DNA from: Halalkaliarchaeum sp. AArc-CO
GTDB lineage: Archaea; Halobacteriota; Halobacteria; Halobacteriales; Haloferacaceae
NCBI RefSeq assembly: GCF_024972735.1
Contig: NZ_CP087723.1
Location: forward strand, 2,480,001 to 2,544,000
DNA: 64,000 nucleotides
Direction: 5' to 3'
Shown: in pieces, positions 1-9,009 of the stretch
Layout: every line of letters starts with the position of its first letter
Numbering within the stretch: the stretch's first letter is position 1
Made by a program: the position numbers and the translations under genes
Notes under the pieces: model-generated
What the model saw: the letters and a program-made list of their open reading frames with translations, nothing else
The model's database searches: none
What the model was told of the DNA's origin: nothing

Positions 1-1621
1 CGCGTCCTACTACGCCCACGCCGGCCCCGGCGTGCTTCACATCCGCCCCCTCATCAACACGAAAACCGTCGAGGGGACCGAGGACATCGAATCGATCGCC
101 GAGGGGATCACCGACCTCGTCGTGGAGTACAACGGTTCGATATCGGGCGAACACGGCGACGGACGCGCCCGGACCCAGTGGAACCGGAAGCTGTACGGCG
201 AACAGCTCTGGCAGGCCATGCGGGAGTTGAAGACCGCAGTCGATCCCGACTGGATACTGAATCCGGGGATGGTGTGTGGCGACGTCAAACTCACCGAGAA
301 CCTCCGGTTCGGTCCGGACTACGAGTTCGACTTCCCGTTCGAGCCGACGCTGAACTGGGAGAACGACAACGGATTCCAGGGAATGGTGGAACTGTGTCAC
401 GGCTGTGCCGGCTGCCGTGGCGACCAGAAACACACCGGCGGCATGATGTGTCCCACCTACCGGGCGGCCGAAGAGGAGATCCTCTCGACCCGGGGGCGGG
501 CGAACATGCTCCGGAACGCGATGAACGGCAACCTCGAGGACGACGTGCTGTTCAGCGACGAGTTCGTCCACGAGGTGCTGGACCTGTGTGTGAGCTGCAA
601 AGGCTGTATGAACGACTGCCCAAGCGGCGTCGACATGGCGAAGCTGAAGGCGGAAGTGGAGTACCACTACAAGCGAAAACACGGCGGCGCCAGCCTCCGC
701 GACAAGCTGTTCGGCAACGCCGGGACAATGTTGAAGGTCGGCAGCGCCTTTGCCCCCCTTTCGAACGTCGCGATGCGGCTGCCCGGCGTCGGAACGGTGA
801 TGGAAAAGACGATCGGTATCGCCCGAGAGCGGGCGTTACCGGAGTTCAAACGCAACACCGTCGTCGACTGGTTCGAGGACCGCGGCGGCCCAGCGGTTCC
901 GGAGTCGGACGCCGATCGCCGGGTGCTGTTCGTGGTGGATCCGTACACGAACTACATGTACGTCGAACGCGGGAAGGCGGCGATCCGCGTGCTCGAGGCG
1001 GCGGGCTGTCGCGTCCAGTTGCCGGAGGGGGTGACCGACACCGGTCGGCCGGCGTACTCGAAGGCGCTGATCGACGTCGCCCGCGAGACGGCCCGCGAGA
1101 ACGTCGCCCGGCTGGCGCCGAAGATCAGCGAGGGCTGGGACGTCGTGACCGTCGAACCATCGGCGTCCGTGATGTTCCAGTCGGACTATCCGGACCTGAT
1201 ATCGGGGGAGAGCGTCGACGCCGTCTCCCAGAACAGTTACTCGACCCTCGAGTATCTGGACACGTTCGGGCTCGTCGAGAACCTGACGTTCGGCGCGGTC
1301 GACGAGTCGCTCACCTACCACGGCAACTGTCTGCACAAGGCGACCAAAAAGGGTCACCACGCCGCGACCGTGATGGCACAGGCCGGCTACGACGTCGATT
1401 ACCTCGACAGTACCTGCTGTGGGATGGCCGGCTCGTTCGGCTACGAGGCGGAACACTACTCGCTGAGTCAGTCGGTGTTCGAGATCCTGCGCGGGCAGAT
1501 CGACGACAGCCCCGGCGACACGGTGGTCGCCACCGGCGCATCCTGTAAAAAGCAGATCGGCGACGGGCTCGGCGAGAAGCCGCCCCATCCGGTGCAGATG
1601 GTCGCCGACGCCCTGGAGTAG
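1..1621 (+). CDS. FAD/Fe-S oxidoreductase, D-lactate dehydrogenase-like (3' part only)
   Basis: The reading frame is open from base 2, so the gene begins upstream of the window and only about 540 C-terminal residues are visible. The visible start is the end of an FAD-linked oxidase domain (SGEHGDGRAR). A GlpC-like region follows, with two 4Fe-4S motifs (CHGCAGC near base 395 and CVSCKGCMNDCP near base 590), then a cysteine-rich CCG domain (CCGMAGSFGYE near base 1418). In this family the FAD half oxidises a 2-hydroxy acid and the Fe-S half passes electrons on. The neighbours (lactate permease, LutC, LutAB) make D-lactate the likeliest substrate. Its C-terminal third resembles that of the LutAB fusion at 4501-6783, so the two share ancestry there. 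The family call is firm; the substrate is inferred. Confidence 0.88.
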   Translation, partial: ASYYAHAGPGVLHIRPLINTKTVEGTEDIESIAEGITDLVVEYNGSISGEHGDGRARTQWNRKLYGEQLWQAMRELKTAVDPDWILNPGMVCGDVKLTENLRFGPDYEFDFPFEPTLNWENDNGFQGMVELCHGCAGCRGDQKHTGGMMCPTYRAAEEEILSTRGRANMLRNAMNGNLEDDVLFSDEFVHEVLDLCVSCKGCMNDCPSGVDMAKLKAEVEYHYKRKHGGASLRDKLFGNAGTMLKVGSAFAPLSNVAMRLPGVGTVMEKTIGIARERALPEFKRNTVVDWFEDRGGPAVPESDADRRVLFVVDPYTNYMYVERGKAAIRVLEAAGCRVQLPEGVTDTGRPAYSKALIDVARETARENVARLAPKISEGWDVVTVEPSASVMFQSDYPDLISGESVDAVSQNSYSTLEYLDTFGLVENLTFGAVDESLTYHGNCLHKATKKGHHAATVMAQAGYDVDYLDSTCCGMAGSFGYEAEHYSLSQSVFEILRGQIDDSPGDTVVATGASCKKQIGDGLGEKPPHPVQMVADALE

Positions 1622-1640
1622 CGACAAGCAGTTTGCCGTC

Positions 1641-1650
1641 GCTTTTTCCG
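1641..1650 (+). terminator. T-tract terminator after the FAD/Fe-S gene
   Basis: A run of five T follows a GC-rich stretch about 20 bases after the stop codon. Archaeal termination commonly uses such T tracts without a hairpin. Confidence 0.4.
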
Positions 1651-1690
1651 TACGATCGTTCAAAAATCCGATCAAATTCCGTCGGTGGAA

Positions 1691-1739
1691 CCGCGAGCCC
1701 CGAGCCCCGAGCCGCGAGTCCCGAGCCCCGAGCCGCGAA
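1691..1739. repeat. CGAGCCC / CGAGCCG minirepeat
   Basis: Six to seven near-tandem copies of a 7-8 base unit (CGAGCCC, CGAGCCG, CGAGTCC) fill the gap between two convergent genes. It is probably a simple low-complexity expansion. No function is evident. Confidence 0.6.
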
Positions 1740-1761
1740 CCGGAAAGATCCTGTGTCGGCC

Positions 1762-3552
1762 TCAGAACAGGCCGGGGAACAGGATGTAGCTGAACAGCAT
1801 CGTCAGGATGCCCACCATCAGCGCGTAGTAGAACAGCGGGATCAGGTTGAGCCGCATCACGCGACCCTCCTGCCCGACGAGGCCGACGGTCGCCAGCGCG
1901 GCGACCACGTTGTGGATCGCCACGAGGTTCCCGATCGCGCCCCCGACCGCCTGCGCGCCGACGATGATCTGCGTCGAGATGCCCAGTTCCTGTGCGGCCG
2001 TGAACTGGAAGCCGCCGAACGTGATGTTCGAGACGGTGTTCGATCCGGCCATGGCCGCCCCGAGCGCGCCGATGAGCGACGCGACGAACGGGTAGGCGCT
2101 CCCGAGCGTGCCGGCGGTCGCGACCGCGAGCACCTCAATCATGCTCTGATCGTACGCGGCAGTCCCGGCGAACGTCTCCGGATCGACTGCCGGCAGCCCC
2201 GAGGAGAGCATGACCTCTACCATCGCGATGACGAACACCAGCGCGATGAACGGCGAAACGATCTTTTCGGCCGCCTCGCCCCAGGCGTCTTTTACCTGCT
2301 GGCCGTTCATGCCGAACAGCGGGATCGCGATGATCGCCGACAGGATGAGCCAGAATCCGGGGACGTTAACCCAGGCAATACTGTCGGAGAGACCGGTACC
2401 GAGGATGTTCTCCCACACCAGTACCATTCCGATCGTGACGTCGCCGATCGTGACGCCCAGGTCAGCGTCGTTGATGAAGCCGCTGATCGGATCGGAGACA
2501 CGCGTCACTACGAGGAGAAGGACCAGGATGATGTACGGAGACCAGGCTTTGAGCAGTCCCATCTCCCCGGTGTCCGCGTTCGACCGGACGCCCTCCGCAC
2601 CGGGTTCGATCGTCCCGACCCAGTGGCTGGGCCACTCTTCCCTCGGCGGGAAGTCCCACTCGTCGTCGGGGAGGAGGTATCCTCTCCGCAGCAGGGCCAC
2701 CGTGATCCCGCCACCGACCATGGAGCCGATGAGTGCTGGGAATTCTGCAGTGATGAACCACGCCGAGATCCAGTAGGGAATCGCGAAGATGATCCCGGCG
2801 AACAGTGCCAGGGGAACGACTTCTTTTACCGGTTCAAGCGACCGGTCGTCCGGATCGCCGAAGAAGTACACGATCATCCCGACGGCGAACAGTGGCATCA
2901 CGAACCCGACAAGGGCGTGGTAGGTCGCCGCCCAGGCCGCGACGTCGTTCGAGAACTGCGTGACTGCCACCGCCTCGTCGAGGCCCGCATACGGGGCCCC
3001 CTCCATGATGCGATCGATGTACGGCGGCCCGTCGAGCGGGTCCCGTATACCGATGACGATCGGCGTCCCGACCGCGCCGTAGGTGACCGCGATGATGTGA
3101 CCGATCAGTGCCGCGACCACCGCCGCGAGCGCCGGGAAGCCCAGCGCGAGCAGCAGCGGTGCCACGACCGCCGCGGGCGTCCCGAAGCCTGCCGCCCCCT
3201 CGATGAACGTCGCGAGGAAGAACGCCAGCAGGATGATCTGGACGCGTCGGTCGTCCGATATCGCGGCGAACCCCTGGTTGATCACGTCGATCGCCCCCGC
3301 CTGCATCAGCGTGTACAGCAACACCAGCGCGCCGAAGACGATCCAGAGGATGGTCAACGCCGTTATGATTCCGGTTATCGACGCTCCTGCAAGCCACAGG
3401 GCGGAGTTTTCCCACACGAAGTAGCCGACGAGCAACGCCGCGATCCACGCGATCGGCATCGCGCGGGTCGCCGGCCACAGGAAGCCGACCAGCAGTATCC
3501 CGGCGATCAGTAACGGCGACGCCGCGAGGAGTAGTTCGACTGCGCTAACCAT
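1762..3552 (-). CDS. lctP: L-lactate permease (LctP family)
   Basis: This is a 596-residue polytopic membrane protein with about a dozen or more hydrophobic segments, typical in length for LctP/LldP lactate permeases (about 530-600 residues). Conserved-looking stretches include the EGAAGFGTPAAV segment and the GSNTVSNITFGGFQ segment, both hallmarks of the family. It would import lactate, and possibly glycolate, with protons or sodium. It sits between the FAD/Fe-S lactate dehydrogenase-like gene and lutC/lutAB but on the opposite strand, so it shares the 3553-3953 control region with lutC as a divergent unit. The ATG at 3552 gives a first membrane segment close to the N-terminus. Confidence 0.93.
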   Translation of the reverse strand: MVSAVELLLAASPLLIAGILLVGFLWPATRAMPIAWIAALLVGYFVWENSALWLAGASITGIITALTILWIVFGALVLLYTLMQAGAIDVINQGFAAISDDRRVQIILLAFFLATFIEGAAGFGTPAAVVAPLLLALGFPALAAVVAALIGHIIAVTYGAVGTPIVIGIRDPLDGPPYIDRIMEGAPYAGLDEAVAVTQFSNDVAAWAATYHALVGFVMPLFAVGMIVYFFGDPDDRSLEPVKEVVPLALFAGIIFAIPYWISAWFITAEFPALIGSMVGGGITVALLRRGYLLPDDEWDFPPREEWPSHWVGTIEPGAEGVRSNADTGEMGLLKAWSPYIILVLLLVVTRVSDPISGFINDADLGVTIGDVTIGMVLVWENILGTGLSDSIAWVNVPGFWLILSAIIAIPLFGMNGQQVKDAWGEAAEKIVSPFIALVFVIAMVEVMLSSGLPAVDPETFAGTAAYDQSMIEVLAVATAGTLGSAYPFVASLIGALGAAMAGSNTVSNITFGGFQFTAAQELGISTQIIVGAQAVGGAIGNLVAIHNVVAALATVGLVGQEGRVMRLNLIPLFYYALMVGILTMLFSYILFPGLF

Positions 3553-3953
3553 GGTTCTCCCCCACGGATAGCCCGATCAGTACGAGTCCATTACGTGTGT
3601 TTGCCTGCCACATACCTCGTGAGATCTGACAAAACCTCGTGACATAAAGACTTCCCTAATTGTCACTATTTAATTATATATTTACCCCCAACCCACACGA
3701 ATAATAGTTATTATAATTTATCTACATCAATACAGATGTCGAAAAGACAGCCGGATAGTACGCTCCGTGGGCTGCCTCCCGACCCCGTAGTGCGAACGGC
3801 CAGTTCGAACGATTGATTCGTTCTTCACGCGAAAACGTGCCTCTCGCGAACGATTTCAGCAAATTCTGACTGTCGCGGCCGGACTCGTTTTCCGGCCGAT
3901 TGTAGGGGAGATTCCACCTCGCATTTATTGCGAGTTCGAGCGAAGGTGTCGAC
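3553..3953. other. Divergent control region between lctP and lutC
   Basis: This 400-base gap holds a markedly AT-rich island at about 3630-3735 (runs of TTAATTATATATTT and ATAGTTATTATAA) inside an otherwise GC-rich window. The island lies 80-180 bases before the lctP start and probably contains its promoter and regulator sites. I see no convincing ORF here; the longer frames are shadows or lack homologous features. Confidence 0.55.
3921..3931 (+). promoter_or_regulatory. TATA box of lutC
   Basis: CATTTATTG lies 24-32 bases before the lutC ATG, the spacing expected for a leaderless haloarchaeal transcript. Confidence 0.6.
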
Positions 3954-4508
3954 ATGGTAACGAACACGGTCGAGACGTTCGCGTCGAAGCTCGACGAGAT
4001 CGACGTGGCCGTCTCGCGGATCGAACGGGGAGAGCTCGCGGGAACCCTCGACAGGGTAGTTCGAACGCCAGCGGTAGGCGTTCCAGTCGGCACCGACAGC
4101 GGGTCGCTTCCCGACATCGTCGAGATGGAGCCGACCATCGAGGACGTCCGGGCCGCACGCACTGGAGTAACCCCGGCAGCGCTCGGGATCGCCGAGTACG
4201 GGAGCGTCGTTCTCGAGATCGATCCGTTCGGAAGCGAGATCGCAAGCGTGTTCCCGGAGCTCCACGTCGCCGTGTTGCACGAATCCGACGTCGTCGGAGA
4301 GATGCGGGAGGCGTTCGAATGGCTCGGCCCCAGACTCAGGGAGAAGCGGTCCTCGGAGATCATCGCAACTGGGCCGAGCGCGACCGCCGACATGGGCGGG
4401 CTCGTACGTGGGGCACACGGTCCCGAGGAAGTACACGTGGTACTCGTCGCCGATGAGGGGACGGAACCCGATGATTCCGGACCGGAAGCGGGGGGCATCG
4501 ATGAGTAG
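3954..4508 (+). CDS. lutC: LUD-domain protein LutC
   Basis: This 184-residue protein has the LUD-domain signature TGPSATADMGGLVRGAHGP near its C-terminus, which matches LutC (YkgG) of lactate-utilisation operons. LutC acts with LutA and LutB in an Fe-S complex that oxidises L-lactate to pyruvate in other organisms. The stop codon overlaps the start of the next gene by eight bases, which argues for a single operon and translational coupling. The promoter spacing supports this ATG. LutC proteins are usually somewhat longer (about 200-240 residues), so this is a compact form. Confidence 0.88.
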   Translation: MVTNTVETFASKLDEIDVAVSRIERGELAGTLDRVVRTPAVGVPVGTDSGSLPDIVEMEPTIEDVRAARTGVTPAALGIAEYGSVVLEIDPFGSEIASVFPELHVAVLHESDVVGEMREAFEWLGPRLREKRSSEIIATGPSATADMGGLVRGAHGPEEVHVVLVADEGTEPDDSGPEAGGIDE

Positions 4509-6783
4509 CGAGGTTCGGCCCGGGGACCAGGAGGGGAACCGAGGATCCAAACGGGCGAGGAAGGCCGCCCGGATCCGCGAGATCATGGAGTCGGAGGGCG
4601 CCGCCGTCGCGGAGAACACCCGTGGATTCAACCAGGGGCGGTACGACTCGGTCGCCGACCTCGCAGCCTACGAAGAGCTCAAATCGGAGGCCCGCGAGAT
4701 CAAGGAGGACGCGATCGAGCGACTGCCCGAACTCCTCGACCTGCTCGAAGAAACTGTCGAGGAGAACGGCGGCACGGTGTATCTCGCCGACGACGCCGCG
4801 GACGCGAACCGCTACATCCGGGAGGTCGTCGCCGAGAAGGACGCCGAGCGGCTGGTGAAGTCGAAGTCGATGACAACCGAGGAGATCGAGGTGAACGAGG
4901 CGCTGGAAGCCGACGGCGTCGAAGTCGTCGAAACCGACCTCGGGGAGTGGGTGCTGCAGGTGGCCGACGAGGCGCCGTCCCACATCGTCGCGCCCGCGAT
5001 CCACAAATCCAGAGCGGAGATCGCCGAGCTGTTCAACGAGGTGTTCGATCCCGACGAGGAGCTGGAGACCGCCGAGGAACTCACGAAGTTCGCCCGCGAT
5101 CGGCTGGGCGAGTTGATCGAGGGGGCCGACGTCGGGATGACGGGTGCGAACTTCATCACTGCCGATTCGGGGACGATCGCACTGGTGACAAGCGAGGGCA
5201 ACGCCCGGAAATCGGCCGTCGTCCCGGACACCCACATCGCGGTCGCGGGCGTAGAGAAGGTGATCCCGCGGGTCGAGGATCTCTCGCCGTTCGTCGAGCT
5301 CATCGGTCGGTCGGGAACCGGACAGGACATCACCTCCTACATTTCGCTTTTGACGCCGCCGGGTACCTCACCGGTGCCGGACTTCGAGGACGGTGGGGCC
5401 GCGCTCGCTGGCGATCACGAGGGGATCAGCGCCGGCGACAACCCCGACCGCGAGTTCCACCTGGTGTTGATCGACAACGGCCGGCTCGCGATGCGCCAGG
5501 ACGAGGATCTCAAGGAGACGCTGTACTGTATCCGGTGTTCGGCGTGTTCGAACTCCTGTGGGAACTTCCAGAGCGTCGGGGGCCACGTCTTCGGCGGGGA
5601 GACGTACTCCGGCGGCATCGCGACCGGCTGGGAAGCCGGGATCGAAGGCCTGGACGTCGCCAGCGAGTTCAACGACCTCTGTACGAGCTGTAGCCGGTGT
5701 GTGAACGCCTGTCCGGTGAAGATCGACATCCCGTGGATCAACACCGTCGTTCGCGACCGGATCAACCGCCAGGCCGACAGCAACGCCGACTGGCTGGTCG
5801 AGGGGCTGGTCCCGGACGAGGAACCGGGCGGGATGGACGTCCAGAAGCGTCTGTTCGGCAACTTCGAGACGTTCGCGGGGCTCGGGAGCGCGCTGGCGCC
5901 AGTCTCGAACTGGCTGGCCGACCTGTCGGTCAGTCGTCGGGTCATGGAGCGCGTCTTCGGTGTCGACCGGCGGCGTGAGTTGCCCACCTTCCAGCGGATG
6001 ACCCTCAAGAAGTGGTACGACGACCGGGGGCCGAAGGTGTCGGCGCCGAGAACGCAGGTCGTGCTGTATCCGGACCTGTACACGAACACGATGCAGGTCG
6101 AGCGGGGGAAAGCCGCAGTGCGGGCGCTGGAGGCGCTTGGCGCAGAGGTCGTGATCCCCGACGTCCGGTCGACGGGGCGGGCGCCCCTCTCGCAGGGGAT
6201 GATCGCGACCGCCCGCGAGCACGCCGAGGACGTCTACTCCGGGCTGGCGTTGCATCTCGACGCCGACCGCGACGTCGTCGTGATCGAGCCGAGCGATCTG
6301 GCAATGTTCAAGAGTGAGTACGGGAAGCTGCTCCCCGAACAGTCGTTTCGACGGCTTTCCGAAAACAGCTACGACGTGATGGAGTACCTCCTCGAACTGG
6401 CGTCCGAAGACGGCGGGCCGGGTCTCGAGGTGCTGCGATCGCCCGCCGACGATCGGTCCCGAGAGGTGGCGTATCATCCCAACTGCCAGCAGAGGACGAT
6501 CCGGAAAGCGGAGTTCACGGTGGCGCTGCTCGAGGAGCTCGGCTACGACGTCGTCACGTCGGACGTCGAGTGCTGCGGGATGGCCGGTTCGTTCGGCTAC
6601 AAGACGGAGTATTACGAGCTGAGTATGGACGTCGGCGAGACGCTGAAAGACCAGTTCACGGCAGCCGACACGCGGAGACGGACAGTCGTCGACAGCGGGA
6701 CCTCCTGTCACAAGCAGCTCGAGTCGCTGCTGCCGCGGGAGAGTCGCCACGCCGTCGAGGTGGTGGCGCCGGACCCCCAGTAG
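4501..6783 (+). CDS. LutB-LutA fusion: LUD + 4Fe-4S ferredoxin + CCG-domain lactate oxidation protein
   Basis: Taking the ATG at 4501 gives 760 residues. The N-terminal 360 residues are a LUD domain (TGANFITADSGTIALVTSEG). A ferredoxin-like region follows with two cysteine clusters (CIRCSACSNSC and CTSCSRCVNACP). The C-terminal 350 residues carry CCG-type motifs (YHPNC and ECCGMAGSFGY). In bacteria, LutB supplies the first two parts and LutA the CCG part as separate subunits, so this gene fuses them. It would form the electron-transferring body of an L-lactate dehydrogenase complex with the overlapping LutC. An upstream in-frame start at 4408 lies inside lutC and is less likely. The C-terminus resembles that of the 1-1621 gene. 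Confidence 0.88.
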   Translation: MSSEVRPGDQEGNRGSKRARKAARIREIMESEGAAVAENTRGFNQGRYDSVADLAAYEELKSEAREIKEDAIERLPELLDLLEETVEENGGTVYLADDAADANRYIREVVAEKDAERLVKSKSMTTEEIEVNEALEADGVEVVETDLGEWVLQVADEAPSHIVAPAIHKSRAEIAELFNEVFDPDEELETAEELTKFARDRLGELIEGADVGMTGANFITADSGTIALVTSEGNARKSAVVPDTHIAVAGVEKVIPRVEDLSPFVELIGRSGTGQDITSYISLLTPPGTSPVPDFEDGGAALAGDHEGISAGDNPDREFHLVLIDNGRLAMRQDEDLKETLYCIRCSACSNSCGNFQSVGGHVFGGETYSGGIATGWEAGIEGLDVASEFNDLCTSCSRCVNACPVKIDIPWINTVVRDRINRQADSNADWLVEGLVPDEEPGGMDVQKRLFGNFETFAGLGSALAPVSNWLADLSVSRRVMERVFGVDRRRELPTFQRMTLKKWYDDRGPKVSAPRTQVVLYPDLYTNTMQVERGKAAVRALEALGAEVVIPDVRSTGRAPLSQGMIATAREHAEDVYSGLALHLDADRDVVVIEPSDLAMFKSEYGKLLPEQSFRRLSENSYDVMEYLLELASEDGGPGLEVLRSPADDRSREVAYHPNCQQRTIRKAEFTVALLEELGYDVVTSDVECCGMAGSFGYKTEYYELSMDVGETLKDQFTAADTRRRTVVDSGTSCHKQLESLLPRESRHAVEVVAPDPQ

Positions 6784-6820
6784 ACTGTCCGCGCGTCCGA
6801 CGGGCGTCTGCCGACAACGA

Positions 6821-6830
6821 ACGCTTATTA
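6821..6830 (+). promoter_or_regulatory. TATA-like box before the PRC-barrel gene
   Basis: CTTATTA is centred about 27 bases before the ATG at 6854, matching a leaderless promoter. Confidence 0.5.
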
Positions 6831-6853
6831 GCCGGGCACACCACGTTCGGAGC

Positions 6854-7153
6854 ATGAACGGCGATTCACAGGAGATCACCACGCTCGTGGGCCGCGAGGT
6901 GTACTCGAACAACGGCGTGTTCGTCGGCGAAATCGAGGACGTCAGGCTCAACCTGGACCAGGAAGTCGTGACCGGACTCGCCGTCGGGGAGATAAACAGG
7001 GAGCTGTTCTCGACGCAGGTCGACCCCGGAAAGGGCGTGTTGGTCCCGTACCGGTGGGTTCGGTCGGTCGGGGACGTCGTGCTCGTAAACGACGTCGTCG
7101 AGCGGATGAAAACCGACGACGACTCCTCCGAGGACGAGGAAGTCGTCGCCTGA
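6854..7153 (+). CDS. PRC-barrel domain protein
   Basis: This 99-residue acidic protein begins with a PRC-barrel fold (TLVGREVYSNNGVFVGEIEDV) over roughly residues 8-75 and ends in an Asp/Glu-rich tail. Small PRC-barrel proteins are abundant in haloarchaea; some have been linked to cell division (CdpB-type) and others to RNA metabolism. The sequence alone does not say which group this belongs to. It stands alone between convergent neighbours and has its own TATA box. Confidence 0.8.
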   Translation: MNGDSQEITTLVGREVYSNNGVFVGEIEDVRLNLDQEVVTGLAVGEINRELFSTQVDPGKGVLVPYRWVRSVGDVVLVNDVVERMKTDDDSSEDEEVVA

Positions 7154-7188
7154 TCGCCTGCTCTCGCCCGGCGGAGAACCGCTGCCGT

Positions 7189-8658
7189 TCAGGAACCGTT
7201 CCCGCCTTCGCCCGTTCCTTCCACGCCCATCGCGTCGAACAGCCGGCGCCGGACCGCCTCCTCGGTGAGTTGCAACAGGGTGTCGCGGTTCTCCCCGCTG
7301 GATTCGATCCCCTGGAAGATGCCCAGCGGGATCTCCACGTTGCCCTGCGTGGAGTGGCCGGCGGCCTCGCCCATCTCCGAGAACGCGTCCTCGAGGACCC
7401 GGCCGATGTTGATCCGGATGTCCTTCGAGCGCGCCGCGAGGTAGATCCGTTCGTCGGCAATTCCGAGTACGGCCGTCGTCGTGATCCCCTCAAGGTTCAG
7501 GAGATGTTGCGCCGCCTGGGTGAGCGCCTCCCGATCCCGGATGAAGCCCGCCGAGGAGAACAGGTGTGATCCCTGGACCTGGCGGTTCTGGATCGCCTCC
7601 GCGAGCACGTCCAGCGTCTCCGGGCTCATCGACGGCGACTCCACCTGTTCGAGGGTGTCGTGGTTGGCAAACGGGTGGAGATACGCCGCCGCGGTGAGAT
7701 CTGCGGGCGTAGTGTCGCGCTTGAAGTCGAGCGTCTCCGCGCGGATGCCGTACAAAAGCGCGGTCGCGACCGTCTCCGAGGGGGAGAGGTTGAACTCCTG
7801 GAGATACTTCGTCAACACCGTCGACGTCGAGGAGACGTTCGTTCGGACGTCCGCGAACCTGGCGTCGAGTTCCTCTTCCGGCTCGACGTGATCGAGATAG
7901 ACGTCAACCGCCGGGAACTCCGGAGCGCCGGCGGCGTCCCGTTCGGCGCTCGCGTAGTCGACCAGCGCGACGGTGTCGTAGTCGTCGATCGGGCCGGCCT
8001 CCTCGCGGGAAAGCAGCTCGATCCCGAGCAGGTTGACGAACGCCCGGTTCTCCTGGTGGCCGATCTCGCCGTCGTAGACGATGTCGGCCTCCACGTCGTA
8101 CGCCTCGGCGATCGCCCGCAGCGCCGTCGCGGAAGCAATTGCGTCCGGGTCCGGCGTGTCCTGGATGAGGATCGCCATCCGACCGTCCGACTGGGTGAAG
8201 ATCTCTGCAAGCTGACGGGCTTTATATTCGAGTTCCCCGGTTTCGAGGCTCCGAAGCGCGGAGTCGGCGATCACCGTCGAGGGGTTGATGACGACGTCGG
8301 CACCGAGTTCGTGGAGTTCGTCCTCGCTGATCGGATCCGAGGCGCGGACGACGAGATACTGGTCGCCACCCCGGTTGCGGATCGCCGAGACGGCCGCCTT
8401 GTTCACCTCGACGTCGGAGGCGAGCACGAGCACGATGTCGCGATCGGAGACGACCTCCGCGACTTCGGGGTCGCTTATGTCCTGTACTCGCGCGTTGAGG
8501 TCCTGATCGCGAAGCGCTTCGACCCGGGATTCGTCCCAGTCGAGCAGGAGGACGTCCTCGCCGTCCTCCACAAGTGATTCGGCGACTGCGTGTCCGACGC
8601 TCCCGCAGCCCAAAATGGCGTACGTCGACCGCGAGGAGCCGATTCCGGCAGCGCTCAT
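7189..8658 (-). CDS. TrkA-N / DHH-DHHA1 phosphoesterase
   Basis: Starting at the ATG at 8658 gives 489 residues. The N-terminus is a nucleotide-binding TrkA-N/RCK domain (YAILGCGSVGHAVAESL, about residues 7-120). It is followed by a DHH-type phosphoesterase core with DTPDPDAIASA and VALVDYASAERD metal-site segments, and a DHHA1-like substrate-binding C-terminus. Proteins of this layout in archaea are thought to hydrolyse small phosphodiesters such as cyclic dinucleotides or nanoRNA, with the RCK part sensing a nucleotide; that role is inferred from family. The longer frame from 8685 adds nine residues without support. Confidence 0.82.
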   Translation of the reverse strand: MSAAGIGSSRSTYAILGCGSVGHAVAESLVEDGEDVLLLDWDESRVEALRDQDLNARVQDISDPEVAEVVSDRDIVLVLASDVEVNKAAVSAIRNRGGDQYLVVRASDPISEDELHELGADVVINPSTVIADSALRSLETGELEYKARQLAEIFTQSDGRMAILIQDTPDPDAIASATALRAIAEAYDVEADIVYDGEIGHQENRAFVNLLGIELLSREEAGPIDDYDTVALVDYASAERDAAGAPEFPAVDVYLDHVEPEEELDARFADVRTNVSSTSTVLTKYLQEFNLSPSETVATALLYGIRAETLDFKRDTTPADLTAAAYLHPFANHDTLEQVESPSMSPETLDVLAEAIQNRQVQGSHLFSSAGFIRDREALTQAAQHLLNLEGITTTAVLGIADERIYLAARSKDIRINIGRVLEDAFSEMGEAAGHSTQGNVEIPLGIFQGIESSGENRDTLLQLTEEAVRRRLFDAMGVEGTGEGGNGS

Positions 8659-8756
8659 TACGATCCTCTTTCTCCGGCACGACACTTAACGCCACTCGTT
8701 CGCAGTCGGTCGGGAATGGAAATCCCTTTACCGCCCCCTGTGTTATCCGGATTCGA

Positions 8757-8830
8757 GGGCCGGTAGCTCAGTTAGGGAGAGCGACGGACTCTTAATCCGT
8801 CGGTCGGGGGTTCAAATCCCTCCCGGCCCG
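8757..8830 (+). tRNA. tRNA-Lys (CUU)
   Basis: A 74-nt cloverleaf: acceptor stem GGGCCGG/CCGGCCC, D-arm GCTC/GAGC, anticodon loop CTCTTAA (anticodon CTT), T-arm GGGGG-TTCAAAT-CCCTC, discriminator G. No intron and no encoded CCA. Confidence 0.97.
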
Positions 8831-8954
8831 CTTCTGCGACGACCGAAGGGAGGAGCGAAGCGGCTACGGAGGGATTTGAATCCTCCCAGTCGCGCGCAGC
8901 GAACGGAGTGAGCGAGCACGTCCGGTTTCGGTTCAAATCCCTCCCGGCCCGCTT
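8831..8954 (+). repeat. tRNA-Lys 3'-end duplication cassette
   Basis: Right after the tRNA lies a cassette of about 121 bp. It contains an inverted copy of the T-arm (GAGGGATTTGAA, 8869-8880), then a palindrome-rich core (from CAGTCGCGCGCAGCGA at 8887), and ends with a perfect 25-base copy (8930-8954) of the tRNA 3' end (8809-8833). The core aligns with the core of the cassettes behind tRNA-Arg (about 40 of 48 positions by eye). This looks like an insertion that regenerated the tRNA 3' end, as site-specific integration into tRNA genes does, but it has no room for an integrase. Confidence 0.8.
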
Positions 8955-9009
8955 ATAAAAGACCGACGTCGGCGACATCGTTTTCCTTCGGAGTCCCGTC
9001 GAGCAAGCC

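Noticed and set aside
1633-3513. 626-residue plus-strand ORF overlapping lctP
   Set aside because: It is antisense to the clear lactate permease, is rich in Arg/Asp/His/Gln repeats typical of shadow frames in GC-rich DNA, and has no recognisable domain.
8831-8954. A second tRNA-Lys gene in the cassette
   Set aside because: Only the T-loop side and acceptor 3' strand are present; no D-arm, anticodon arm or 5' acceptor strand exists.
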